NCBI GenBank assembly: GCA_946965045.2 | Contig: OX337229.1 | Span: forward strand, 1,798,001-1,862,000 | Direction of reading: 5' to 3' | DNA length: 64,000 nt | From: Epithemia pelagica | Lineage: Eukaryota > Bacillariophyta > Bacillariophyceae > Surirellales > Surirellaceae | Shown here: piece after piece, positions 29,455 to 39,651 of the stretch | How the letters are laid out: each line of letters starts with the position of its first letter | Numbering within the stretch: the stretch's first letter is position 1 | Made by a program: the position numbers and the translations under genes | The notes under the pieces: generated by a model | Databases searched by the model: none | What the model was told of the DNA's origin: nothing | The model's input: only the letters and a program-made list of their open reading frames with translations

Positions 29455-30271
29455 TTAACGCCATTCGTAAGGAACGCGCTTTAAGGCCTTTCGAGCAGTG
29501 GATTTACTACTCGGATAAATTTTATGGGAGTAGTTAAAATGCTCGAATTTAATGCTCCGGCCTTAACACGCTTTGAAGACAGTCCGTTTTAACTTCGAGT
29601 ACAAATTTATTGATAGTGAGAATTTTTTGTCATCTTAGTCGCTCTTTTTTAACTTGAGCGACCACCTGCGAGGACCATGAGAGACAATGAGGACGGACCA
29701 TGAAAATGGCATGGATCATCTTCCAGTGAGGCCAAGCCAGGTGAGAATGGATGAAATAAAGCCATATGATCAAGACAGATGGTGTGTGGTGGCCAAAGTT
29801 GACGAAGGAAAGATGCAATGTGTCGAAAAAGGGTCAATGGGATGAACCTGGAAAAACACGGTCCGAGAGAGAGAAGTGGCAAATGCTCGACAGAGGCATT
29901 TGCAAATAACATGTAAAGGCACAGTCCTATAGTTCATGTTATTTTACACCAGAATGGAAGGTCTTGGCATTTGTTATTGGCTATTGACTGTGTCCGTAGC
30001 ATTCAAAGTTGGGCCATGGTCGATGGATTCAAAAAATCATGAAAATTGCTGAAATTTTGACGGCCAAAACGACGGTGATCATGTGAAAATTAGTGTAGAC
30101 TATCATATATCAATGTGTTCAGAATTTCAAGTTCTACCAGAAGCAAGCTATAAGAAACCCAACAGATTGAAATTGACATAGATAGGACGACTTGAAATTA
30201 TGGGAGTAGTGTATTTACTACTCGAATTTATCGGAGTAGTGTATTTACTACTCGATTACGAATGGCGTTAA
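29455..30271. mobile_element. TA-flanked inverted-repeat element (MITE-like) A
   Basis: An 817-bp element bounded by TTAACGCCATTCGTAA and its exact complement, with TA at both sides (29453-29454 and 30272-30273), the target signature of Tc1/mariner-type transposition. Near both ends are sub-terminal copies of a near-palindrome GAGTAGTGTATTTACTACTC (two adjacent copies at about 30205-30254 and a degenerate one at about 29497-29560). It has no coding capacity, so it would need transposase in trans. Confidence 0.8.
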
Positions 30272-30348
30272 TACAAAGTACGTATTATGATACCATAGAA
30301 TATGATTTACCATTCTCTAGTATGGAACAAGCGGGAATGTCAGAAGGT

Positions 30349-30409
30349 ATGTCGTTTGTATGTCGTTTGATGTTGTTTGATGTCGTTTGATGTCGTTTGA
30401 TGTCGTTTC
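30349..30409. repeat. 10-bp tandem repeat, unit ATGTCGTTTG
   Basis: About six copies of ATGTCGTTTG, one of them with TTG for TCG, in a row. Function unknown. Confidence 0.85.
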
Positions 30410-30554
30410 GGGCTCGCGCGCAAACATGGTTTGCCTAAAATCCAGCGGTGTTTCTTCAGTTGATGGGCATACCGTTAATCAGTGACTTGTAACCTTGTGA
30501 TTTCTCTTGAAGAATTCCAACTGCTGGAGAGTACATATTCTTTTCGCGATAAAA

Positions 30555-30634
30555 ACATCCGACATCATCCGACATCATCCGACATCCTCCGACATCCTCC
30601 GACATCATCCGACATCTACCAAATCCTCCGACAT
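30555..30634. repeat. 10-bp tandem repeat, unit CATCCGACAT
   Basis: Seven to eight copies of CATCCGACAT or CTCCGACAT, slightly degenerate towards the right end. Confidence 0.85.
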
Positions 30635-30668
30635 CCGTGACTCTGGATGTTTTCCTCATATTGAAATA

Positions 30669-32043
30669 CCCTCGGTATCAGTGTCCACTGCTTAGCTGTT
30701 TTTTGTCTGTGCGACCTTCATAGGTTCCCAAGTGGACACAGACAGGAAATTTCACTTTTCGTCTGTCCTTTTCACCAATATGATTCCTCGTGCTGGTGGA
30801 AATGCCGGCGTGCAAGTAGCCGTTGGCGGTTGGCACCTTCCTGTGACCGTGACCACGATTCAAATTTGGAATCCTTTCATACTCGTCACAAAAAATTTCA
30901 CGTGGTGTCAAAAACATCGACATTGACCATGAAACGAGCTCTTTACGAATCCTTGTGACCTGAAGCAGTATGTTGGTTGGTTTTCTCTCTTGTTACTTGT
31001 TGTTTGTCTCTTAGCTTCTTTCATGCCCTGCATAGTTTTCTCACACGTTATCTCATTTATCTTTGTCCATGTTAAAGTTGATGGTTTGTTGTCCTTTGAT
31101 TTTGTCGCAATGAAACGGAGGACAAGTCATTGTAGGCCATTTGCCACAACTTTTCCTTTGCTTTATTCGTAGTGCTGTTTGATTGTTGGTTGGTTGTCTT
31201 CATATCTTTGTAGCATGTTTTTTACACTCATCATTGTGTTTCGCCCATCCATCATCCGTGTCGACCACAGAACCTTTCGTTGAGTGGTAGATCTAGATGA
31301 CGACAACTGCAGCATCTTGTTGTCACTAGTCCTACTATAACTAGAGGAGTAGTCGTCATGGATCATAGAGTCTATCGGATATGCTGGAAGATGGCTTCTT
31401 ACCTGCTTCAGAGTGTCATGGTTGTTGAAAACAAGGAAATAATACGCTGCAATGATCTTACAAAACCTATGAAAGATGAGAACTAAACTACAGATAAAAA
31501 CTCCTCCAAAATTCAAAGAAAAGAAGCTTTATGTTGTGGTTTCCAATTTTAAGCCGAGGCTCGAATGGAGAATAGGCATTCCATAGGCACAAAACTTTCG
31601 CTCTCAAAGAAGTGGAGAGAGACAGTTGGCGAATGGAGAATATCAGAAGAGAAAAACGAATACAAGAGTGAGGGAGAAGTTAGAATGACAGTACAAGAGC
31701 TGTTGTCATGGAAACATTTTGTGCGTTCAAACTTACCTCAATTGCATGAAAGGCGACAATTCATGCCATGCCATTGTGAACTGTGATGGCCTCTGTGTGA
31801 TTTTATGGCGGATTTGGATGGCGCATTCTGCGAAGACCAACCAACCGTCATCCACGCAGGGCCGCTTGCTGGGCTTGCGTCTGTTTCATGAACTGTGAAA
31901 ACTCCAGCTGGGTATGCGCGCCAATTGCTTTTTAGCCATTTCCATTTGAGTCAAAAAGGAAATTTCCTGTCTGTGTCCACCTGGGAACCTATGAAGGTGG
32001 CACAGACAAAAAACAGCTAAGCAGTGGACACTGATACCGAGGG
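30669..32043. mobile_element. Inverted-repeat element D (85-bp arms)
   Basis: Arms of 85 bp, 30669-30753 and 31959-32043, are inverted copies with only about two mismatches, starting CCCTCGGTATCAGTGTCC. The 1.2 kb between them has no recognisable protein. The flanks do not show a convincing target duplication (AAATA on the left, ATCTA on the right), so superfamily is open. Element B begins 5 bp to the right. Confidence 0.75.
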
Positions 32044-32048
32044 ATCTA

Positions 32049-32891
32049 GTGTCTATTCTACCCCGGTCCTCATATGAGGACAAATCCTCATATGAGGCCA
32101 CTTTTCAACGTAGCATGTCAAATCATTCATGTACTCCTAAGTGGTTTTTAAGTTCAGATTCGTAATCTCCATACTTGAAAACGTATCCCATGATATTCTC
32201 ATGCTTTAATTGTGATGAGTAGTGACGATACAGTATCAAAAACAGAATTCATCCATGTTGGAGCGATGGTGATTTTCTAAACTGAGTGTTTGGAGGGGAT
32301 AAAACAGAAGACAATCAACCTGATGAGTGTTATTATCCCTAGTGATGATGACCAGTTGTCCTTTGCCTGATTGAGGCATCAGATTGAGAGAATTCAGCCA
32401 AAACAAGCCTCCATCACCACAGAGGAAAATTCTGAGACCGTAACAGCATTCGACACCAATACAGGGTCAAATGCAGCGTCTGAGCCTCCTGCACCCCAAC
32501 AGTTCATGTACAGGAAGCACAGACACCTTCAGGGAACCAGGAAAGTGCAGTGGGAGACTCAAATCCGCCAATGTCTGTGAAGACAGTTGAACTCCCTCGA
32601 CAAAATGGTTGGATTTGCCCTACGTAAACTGGATGGATGCATTTTCCAACACACGTAGTGTCTTGCCACATAAACATAGAACATAATGGTTGATTGTGGT
32701 CTATTACTTTTCTATTTTAGTTGTTCATTTTTTTGGTAGAACGGCAGATTCCCATGGTTGGGTTACATTTTTTGTCGATAGCTTCGTACAAAAGCTACTG
32801 TGGTCTACGTAGATATGATTTTAGTAGGATTGTCCTCATATGAGGACAAGCGCTGTCCTCATATGAGGACAAACCGGGGTAGAATAGACAC
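32049..32891. mobile_element. TA-flanked inverted-repeat element (MITE-like) B
   Basis: An 843-bp element with inverted ends GTGTCTATTCTACCCCGG plus an adjoining palindromic TCCTCATATGAGGA word, which is present twice at each end. TA flanks both sides (32047-32048 and 32892-32893). A 69-codon plus-strand frame inside (32371-32580) has no family motif. The element abuts the Gypsy fragment directly, so it may have inserted into it. Confidence 0.8.
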
Positions 32892-32893
32892 TA

Positions 32894-34338
32894 GAACAAA
32901 AAGTATTGGAATTTTTAAATGATGATAGACGATCTTGGCACAACAACTTGAAAAACAAAGACCGTCATCCACCACATTTCAATATTGGGGACTTAGTCAT
33001 TGTTAGACGACAAATTAAATCCAACGCTACTGATGGCATTTCTGCCAAACTTCAACCACGACTTAAAGGACCTTACCGTGTTATTGCACAAATTTCCCAT
33101 CATCCTACCGCATTCAAAAGTTACCCTTTCTACGAGGTCTTGGACGACCAGGAAGAACCATAAAAGAAAATGCTGCAAGAATGACACGCCTCCCGTCTAC
33201 GACCATCCTTCACCGTACCCCTGATGGAGCAGATACACAATTTGGACTTCTTGAAGGAACTCGTGCTCTTCACCCATTACGGAAATGGTTAGGAGTTAAG
33301 AAACCAGGATCGTACCAACAAACTCCACATCCCACGCCATATGCTTTTACACCTATTGAATCTATGTGGTCAATCGAATTTAACAATAATGAAGTTGATG
33401 ATCTAGACGATGACCATCCAGGCCTTGCAAACGACTTTCCTCCACCGCCTCCAAACACAGACAGTGATGAAGAAGATGATGGATATGACCCACAACCACG
33501 TCAAAATAAAAATGACGGGGAATTTGTCGAAGATATTACCAGAATTGACCCACCTGTTACAAATCCTCAACACGTAGAGAAACAAGAGGAAAGTGACGAT
33601 CAAGTCCAACCAAGGGCAACAGAAAACCGACGACCGAAACGATCTGCAAGACAGCAACAAAAACATCGTGTTAAACGAATCCGTCCCAATAATGGTGGCA
33701 AAACTGAGTGGTCTGAATCCACACCCCCTCCAGCCCCGTTTCCATTGCCATCCAAAGACCTTTCTAAGATCAGTGACAGCCGGCTCATTCGACGTCTTTT
33801 TAGAGACACCGCTCAATCAAAACATAAGTTATTTCTCATTGCAGCTTCCCCAACACCTTGGGAGCCCACCACAACGGCCAAGTCAACATGGCAGCTCATA
33901 CAAGTAGATTGGGATCAGACATACACCCCTTCAGCTAAACAAAATGGCATCTTCTCCACACGACGTTTTCGAATGAATCTTGACGACGTACTCAATTGCG
34001 CACCCGTGGACTGTCGCTTTTCTCCTGAAATTTGGGAATGGATGCCTGACCAAAGAAAACATGTCCCGCGTTATGTTAAGCGAGAACGCCTTGCTCTTGC
34101 CCTACAAAAGAACCAAAACCTCAAATGGCCTCTGATACAAGTCAATCTTGCTGAAGACTTAATTGTGGGTCCATTTGACTTCTCTACAAGAAAACCCCCA
34201 GCTTATTTACAAAATGGTCCTCCTGAACCAGACCACATAGCCAACGCTCATTGGAACATATTAGAAGATTGCGCGCATGAATTCCATATTGACACTTCCA
34301 ATCTACAAACTGTTCCCCAAAAATTAACATCCAAGTGA
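32894..34338 (+). pseudogene. Gypsy-type retrotransposon fragment: integrase C-terminus and tail
   Basis: The first frame (from the edge of element B to 33163) reads HFNIGDLVIVRRQIKSN, then SAKLQPRLKGPYRVI, the SH3-like C-terminal domain of Ty3/Gypsy-family integrases. A frameshift near 33160-33175 leads to a 385-codon frame (to 34338) beginning NAARMTRLPSTTILHRTPDGADT, a segment that follows integrase in related elements. Then comes an acidic, Pro-rich linker and a basic/Trp-containing domain (STWQLIQVDWDQTYTP, FSPEIWEWMPDQRKH). Catalytic integrase core, RT and protease are missing, so this is the 3' end of a polyprotein. The 3' LTR should lie just downstream, but I could not define it. Confidence 0.7.
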
Positions 34339-35440
34339 AGGAAGCAGGCAACTATATCAATCACCATCAATCTAAGCATAGCACCTGTGTAGACCTAGAG
34401 GCGAGCCTAGTCAAGATAGAACAGGTAAAGACCCTTTGATAGAGAGCAGGCAACTCATTAGAGGCGTTGAGACGACCACGGATACTTGACGCATGCATAC
34501 ATGCAAAGAAGATTGTGGTTAATGATGTTACCTTCCATCTGATGTTAACTTCCAACTTATCCTTTCCCACGCAACGCACCCACACCATCAGTTTTCATAT
34601 ATACACCTATTTACATTATCAAAATTACATTTCCTACCTGTTTCTAAAAACTTTATACCCAAAATTATATATGTCCCTGTCAGACTAAGTATCCACGATA
34701 CCCTTGCATATTGTACCCTGCATTCTCACCCTTCTATCTTTACAGGCATGCCTACCTAAGGGTACTACGGAGTGCTCTGAACGCCACTAGCGAGCTTTCG
34801 GTGCATGTGGATGCTAGGCCAGCATTACTGTACCTGGATACCGGGAAGGCGTAGTCAGGGTCATACATCCATTCTTTGGATGGACTGGTTACGTCATGCC
34901 AATCTCCTGAGCTCTGAAGGCGAGGTGATTGTCCGTTGCATTTTAAGCATAAACGTGCTTTGCTTTCTTGTGTGACCTTCTGGGCAGGGCCGCCCCAACA
35001 CTAGCGGTTGGCAAGCCCTCTGTCTTCCCCTGTCGGGGGAGGAGGACTTTGTGATCCTTAAGGACTGCCGCCAGCATACCTCCTGAGCCTGACGTGGACA
35101 GGGACGGAGGGAGCAGCGTCAACGTTTTTAAGCATGCATAGAGTTCCCCAGAAGCTGTTCATTCTCCGCTCGTTTTGAAAACCTTCTTTGAAGACCCTGG
35201 ACAGTCCTCTCAGATGTGTAACAAAATAAGTTAGGGGGATGTAACGGGGATGCGGCCGAAGCATGAGGCCGGCGCGAACCACTGGATGGTGGGACTAACT
35301 AGGATTGCAGTCTTGTGACTGAGGTCCACGTCTGGTCTATACCAGTGGGACTGAACCTGTATGGGATCAGAGCTCACAATCCAGTTGGGGCTGCGCAACG
35401 TGACAATCAGCCACCATGAGGACTGGAAGCATCTATGTGA
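34339..35440. other. Non-coding 1.1 kb, possible LTR or element end
   Basis: No convincing gene on either strand. From about 34740 to 35300 the base composition becomes more GC-rich, with short dyads such as TCCAT-TCTTTGG-ATGGA (near 34868). It lies between the Gypsy fragment (where a 3' LTR is expected) and the second Harbinger gene pair (where a left TIR is expected), but I found neither boundary. Confidence 0.4.
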
Positions 35441-36031
35441 GACGTTATCTACGCTCCGTCTCCGTTACATGAGTTTGTGCTCGCCCGTGCGCTTTTACAT
35501 GGTGCTGTCACAATGGAAGACCTTGTCTTTGAGTGGGTGTCTCCTCGGTTATTAAAGTTCCGCGTTGCATGGCCAGAATTCTTTCTCTACGCAGAACAGA
35601 TGGCTGAACTCTGCATGGACGGGTGTGACAATATAATTTTCCCTGCTAATCATCCCCTCACATTGAACACTGCCAAACGCAACATGGAGATGGTCGATTC
35701 TGATGGCAAGAAGTGGGACGATGGCTACTTGACTTTCGAGCAAGATATGCTCACATCAAACCCAATCATAGAATTGGTCGACGTCGAAGTCAGTGCAACC
35801 AAGAAGCATGTGAACGTGCTTCAGGTTTACGCACAGTAAGTTCTTTTGTTCTTAAACTTGTTCTTTATTGTGCTGGATTCTAATTGTGTTCCCACTTCAC
35901 ACAGAGTTGCTCCTACTGAGGAAGCAGCTGTCCTATCCAAGGTGAAGGTTTTTCGTAGCGCCACCATTGGCCGAGAGAAGAAAAACAAACGGGGTGGAGA
36001 TCCAAATCTGGATCCCAATGGGGATTTGTAG
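35441..36031 (+). CDS. Harbinger-associated accessory protein, partial
   Basis: Two exons, 35441..35835 and 35905..36031, are joined by a 69-nt intron (GTAAGT...CACACAG) that preserves phase. The frame has an in-frame stop at 35438-35440 and no ATG until VTMEDLVFEW, so the 5' end is missing, spliced from further upstream, or mutated. The visible protein (from about LARALLHGAVTMED) is beta-rich, with WPEFFLYAEQMAELC, NIIFPANHPLTLN and IIELVDVEVSATKKHVNVL. It ends in a basic tail (GREKKNKRGG). It converges tail-to-tail on the Harbinger transposase at 36140-37216. By position it matches the second protein of such elements, but similarity to the one at 19575-20686 is weak by eye. Confidence 0.5.
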
Positions 36032-36139
36032 TACAGAAATTGCGAACAACCCAGTGATAACAGAGCTACTATCCATGATTCTATTTGCTGATTATCACTT
36101 GAGTAAGATATTAGTTCTATAGTAGCAACTCTTTATAAC

Positions 36140-37216
36140 TTACATGTAATTCAGATCATAGGGTGTGTTGTACAAGCTTTCTCCATTTTCGAACTTCAAT
36201 TGAGTCACCACCACAATGGCTTCAACACACTTCCGATGCTTCTCCTTAACCTTATTCCTTGGGTTCATGTGATGGAAGGGGATGTTGAGAATGTCAAATA
36301 TCTTCAATCTGCTGTTGACGTTCTCATGACGTGCACGCACAACAGATTTCTTTTTGCGTCCGTCCCTGCTTGTGGCGCATGTAGGAGTCTTAAATTTGTT
36401 GTGTCCTTTGTATCCGCCGTCCACTTCTACTCCTTCATCGTCAGCTAGGAGAGTTAGAAGCCCTTCAATACAAATTGTTGCATCATTCTTGCTGGCTTCA
36501 AATGGACCGTTCATCCAAACAATGTAGCCCGTTTTTATGCAGACAGCAATCTCATATTTTACTCCGGGCCCATTGAATTTCTGTGAATACCACTTTTCAT
36601 CAAATGGCCAAGGCTCATTGATCATGCAATCAAAGCGGTCAACGGAAACAAGGCAGCTTGTTTTCTTTGTAGGATCGTAATCCTGAAATCGTTTGTCAAG
36701 TTTGATCACATCATCTTTTAATTTGGCAATCCGGTCAATAAAATACCACGACCATTTTCGAAAGGTATTAGCCGATGGCCATCCACAAATGCGTTGGAGA
36801 ACTGGTGTTGTGCTGTAGTTCTTCAAAAACACTAGGGCCCAAAGCAAGTGATGTGGCTCAGCACCCTTGGGAAGTGAATCCTTTGAAACAATCTTGTTCC
36901 AAAGCAACACGATGTGCCTAATGGGTGCACCAAAGAAGCTCCGAAAGACTTTATCTTCGTCCTTAGCAATGTTATGCATGCCAAGCATGGCACGGGCCAA
37001 ATCTTCATATGTTTTGGTGTCCATTTCCATGTTGGGTTGTCTGCAATTCGTGGAGCCGTCGCGATTCGTGGACAGATCGCGAAACCCGTGCACGAATCGC
37101 GAATTCGCGATTTTCGCGCACGGATTTCGCGATTCGCGAACGAGTTCGCGATTTTCGCACGCGAAGCTCGCGCGCGGGACTTTGCGTACCGCTCCAGACT
37201 TCCCAGAGGCTTCCAT
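36140..37216 (-). CDS. PIF/Harbinger DDE transposase, second element
   Basis: The single-exon frame gives 358 aa from the ATG at 37216, or 296 aa from the ATG at 37030. The domain from DTKTYEDLARAML on is the conserved one. The DDE core is visible: first Asp in LVSVDRFDCMINEP, second in VEVDGGYKGHNK, Glu in VVRARHENVNSRL, with YEIAVCIKTGYIVWMNGPFE between. This parallels the transposase at 17435-18402, but the two are clearly different lineages by eye. The first 60 residues come from a repetitive TCGCGA-rich stretch (37059-37185) and read like low-complexity peptide, so 37030 may be the real start. TIRs for this element were not found. Confidence 0.82.
   Translation of the reverse strand: MEASGKSGAVRKVPRASFACENRELVRESRNPCAKIANSRFVHGFRDLSTNRDGSTNCRQPNMEMDTKTYEDLARAMLGMHNIAKDEDKVFRSFFGAPIRHIVLLWNKIVSKDSLPKGAEPHHLLWALVFLKNYSTTPVLQRICGWPSANTFRKWSWYFIDRIAKLKDDVIKLDKRFQDYDPTKKTSCLVSVDRFDCMINEPWPFDEKWYSQKFNGPGVKYEIAVCIKTGYIVWMNGPFEASKNDATICIEGLLTLLADDEGVEVDGGYKGHNKFKTPTCATSRDGRKKKSVVRARHENVNSRLKIFDILNIPFHHMNPRNKVKEKHRKCVEAIVVVTQLKFENGESLYNTPYDLNYM
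37059..37185. repeat. TCGCGA-dense imperfect repeat
   Basis: TCGCGATT, TCGCGCAC and TTCGCGAA words recur about ten times within 127 bp, many of them self-complementary. The stretch overlaps the 5' end of the transposase frame. It could be a cluster of short binding sites for the element proteins near a promoter or end. Confidence 0.7.
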
Positions 37217-37857
37217 TTTCACAAACGAAAGTGACAAGAAAATCGACACACATCAAGCCACATCACCTCTGCAAAACCACACCTCTAACTCAAACAAATA
37301 AGTTTTCTGTGACCATGAGGGAATTTCATTTACAAACATTCTTAAAGGGCACTCGCAGAATAAGAGAAGGCATTGAAAACAATTAGAAGTGGGGTGTTTA
37401 TGCAACCAACCACAAGTATCGAGCAGAGAAAAATGAATCCGATTCTTTGGTTGGTGGGCGGCTGTGTATGAAGCTTTGAATTGGTTTTCTGGAAATTTTC
37501 ACGTAGATATCTTCTTGGATTTATTCTCAAGATGAGAGGACTCTAGACACTTGTGAGCTTCATGTCGATGAAAGAAGAAGAAAGCGTAACACGGATTGCC
37601 CTTTTTTTATGACAAAAATCCACACTTTTGCATAGTCACTCTCTCTAGATAGCAAGCACCACTACTACGCCAAAATGGCTCAAATCGGATGACTTCTCTT
37701 CATGGTGGTCCTCTCTCTGATCTGATCCAGCAAAAAATGCCCACATCCGGGTTTTTGCCGCTAAAAATACCCCGCCTTGCACACTGCCCTCTCCGTGTTG
37801 TCGACATCGCTACACCTTCCAACAGATCGCCAACCATTACAACTAAACTTCACAGCC
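37217..37857. other. Intergenic, no gene seen
   Basis: This should hold the right end of the second Harbinger element and the promoter of the Fic gene. A short ATG frame at 37315-37386 (MREFHLQTFLKGTRR) has no known relatives that I recognise. A T-run lies at 37602-37609. Confidence 0.4.
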
Positions 37858-38952
37858 ATGGATTTGTTTACTCTACTTCTCCTTCTGTCTATTTTAGCTG
37901 CCATAGCGCACGCGATACTTGGAGTCCTCGACTTTATAGGGGGTTGGTATGCTGTCATAGGCTTCTTGTCTGTCTTGATTTTGTTGCAACGGAGGGCTGT
38001 TACGGCTGCGGAGAAAAAAGAGGCAGAGTACAAGGAAGTAACAGAGTGGGTGATTGCAGAGCATAATAAGCTGCACAAAAACAATGACAATAGCACGACA
38101 GATGGTGCCAGGAAGTTTGCCAATTACGCAAGCTTGTTCACTAGAACGGCGTGCTTGGAAGATGCCACAAAATTGGATATGTTGACTCGAAAGAAAGAAA
38201 AGCTGGTATCTCTTAGACCATTCGACCACGAAACCATATCGAAGATTACCAAAGCTCTTGGGGAGGACATGACCTTCAACTCTAATGCTATCGAGGGGAA
38301 TAAAATCACAGCCCGGGAAACAACGATTATATTGGCGGGGCTTGTGATGCCGCGCTTCCGACAGCAGGTTACACAAGCAGAATTCCAGCAAATAATTGGC
38401 CATGACAAAGCACTGAAGGAAATTGTCCGAATGGTGAACGACAATGAACAGCTCAATATGAAACATCTTTTGACGTTGCACAAAATGGTCCTACATGAAT
38501 CCAGTGGCGGGGGCAAGCTTCGATCAGGCGAAGAACTTGCCCTGATCAACGGAGTGAAAGTGCTGTTGGGCCCACCGCACATCGTAGAGGACTTAGTCAA
38601 GCAGTTCCTCCAGTGGCTTGCAACGAACAACGGCATGCATCCCTTCCTTCTTGCCGTCACATGTCACTCCATCTTTGTTCGTATCCACCCATTTCGAGAC
38701 GGCAACGGAAGGATGGCACGACTCCTCATGAACTTTGTGTTGCTTCAAGCGAAGTACCCATACCTCATTGTGCTCAACAAAAGACGTGGTCAATATTTGG
38801 ACGCTGTTATGCAGTGGCAAAATGGGGACCCTCGGCCGCTCACGAACTTCATGTTCACGATGCTGACTGCGAGCTTCGATAAATACTTCATTGCCATGGG
38901 TGTTACAACCAAGAGCCCTCCCAGCAGCCCCAGCCGTCTCAAGATCGAATAA
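37858..38952 (+). CDS. Membrane-anchored Fic-domain AMP-transferase
   Basis: The ATG at 37858 gives 364 aa. The N-terminus has two hydrophobic segments (about residues 2-27, FTLLLLLSILAAIAHAIL, and 30-47, GGWYAVIGFLSVLILL), suggesting a membrane hairpin or a signal anchor. Residues 142-147, SNAIEG, match the inhibitory (S/T)xxxE(G/N) helix that blocks ATP binding. It lies N-terminal to the Fic core, as in class II Fic proteins. The catalytic motif is HPFRDGNGRMAR (277-288), matching HxFx(D/E)GNGRxxR in full. Fic proteins usually transfer AMP to hydroxyl side chains of target proteins. The overall order (TM, inhibitory helix, Fic) recalls metazoan FICD in the ER, but I see no TPR repeats. The substrate is unknown. 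The 3' half is duplicated downstream. Confidence 0.88.
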   Translation: MDLFTLLLLLSILAAIAHAILGVLDFIGGWYAVIGFLSVLILLQRRAVTAAEKKEAEYKEVTEWVIAEHNKLHKNNDNSTTDGARKFANYASLFTRTACLEDATKLDMLTRKKEKLVSLRPFDHETISKITKALGEDMTFNSNAIEGNKITARETTIILAGLVMPRFRQQVTQAEFQQIIGHDKALKEIVRMVNDNEQLNMKHLLTLHKMVLHESSGGGKLRSGEELALINGVKVLLGPPHIVEDLVKQFLQWLATNNGMHPFLLAVTCHSIFVRIHPFRDGNGRMARLLMNFVLLQAKYPYLIVLNKRRGQYLDAVMQWQNGDPRPLTNFMFTMLTASFDKYFIAMGVTTKSPPSSPSRLKIE

Positions 38953-39496
38953 GAGGTTTTACCCAATGATTGTACCTATAGTGATGGCCCTGTTGTTAAG
39001 TGGCGGGGGCAAGCTTCGATCAGGCGAAGAACTTGCCCTGATCAACGGAGTGAAAGTGCTGTTGGGCCCACCGCACATCGTAGAGGACTTAGTCAAGCAG
39101 TTCCTCCAGTGGCTTGCAACGAACAACGGCATGCATCCCTTCCTTCTTGCCGTCACATGTCACACCATCTTTGTTCGTATCCACCCATTTCGAGACGGCA
39201 ACGGAAGGATGGCACGACTCCTCATGAACTTTGTGTTGCTTCAAGCGAAGTACCCATACCTCATTGTGCTCAACAAAAGACGTGGTCAATATTTGGACGC
39301 TGTTATGCAGTGGCAAAATGGGGACCCTCGGCCGCTCACGAACTTCATGTTCACGATGCTGACTGCGAGCTTCGATAAATACTTCATTGCCATGGGTGTT
39401 ACAACCAAGAGCCCTCCCAGCAGCCCCAGCCGTCTCAAGATCGAATAAGAGGTTTTACCCAATGATTGTACCTACAGTGATGGCCCTGTTGTTAAG
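38505..39496. repeat. 496-bp tandem duplication covering the Fic catalytic core
   Basis: Unit 1 (38505-39000) and unit 2 (39001-39496) differ at only about two positions: TCC versus ACC, a Ser/Thr change in the protein, and TATAG versus TACAG in the 3' UTR. Each unit holds the last ~148 codons of the Fic gene plus 48 bp of 3' flank. Both unit ends share a short AG microhomology. The near identity indicates a recent event. Confidence 0.95.
38999..39448 (+). pseudogene. Duplicated Fic catalytic core, orphan copy
   Basis: This is the second unit of the 496-bp duplication. It encodes SGGGKLRSGEELALINGVKV through the intact HPFRDGNGRMAR motif to the same stop, but lacks the membrane segments, the inhibitory helix and its own promoter or ATG. 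Because 496 is not a multiple of three and the first copy ends with a stop, read-through from copy 1 would not join them in frame. Another frame entered from within copy 1 is open through the junction (ending VMALLLSGGGKL). Expression is doubtful; if made, it would be a Fic core without its inhibitory helix. Confidence 0.75.
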
Positions 39497-39651
39497 GTTG
39501 CAATTGGTACCCCATTGAATTAAATCTACCATGGTGAAAATAGGAAATCTAAATATTATAAGCTTTACTAGCAGAGCTAGCGCGATCTCCGTCAACAACA
39601 ACCACAATCAAAATATCAAGATTTGTGGCTACAGTGCTTCATTGCCATATC

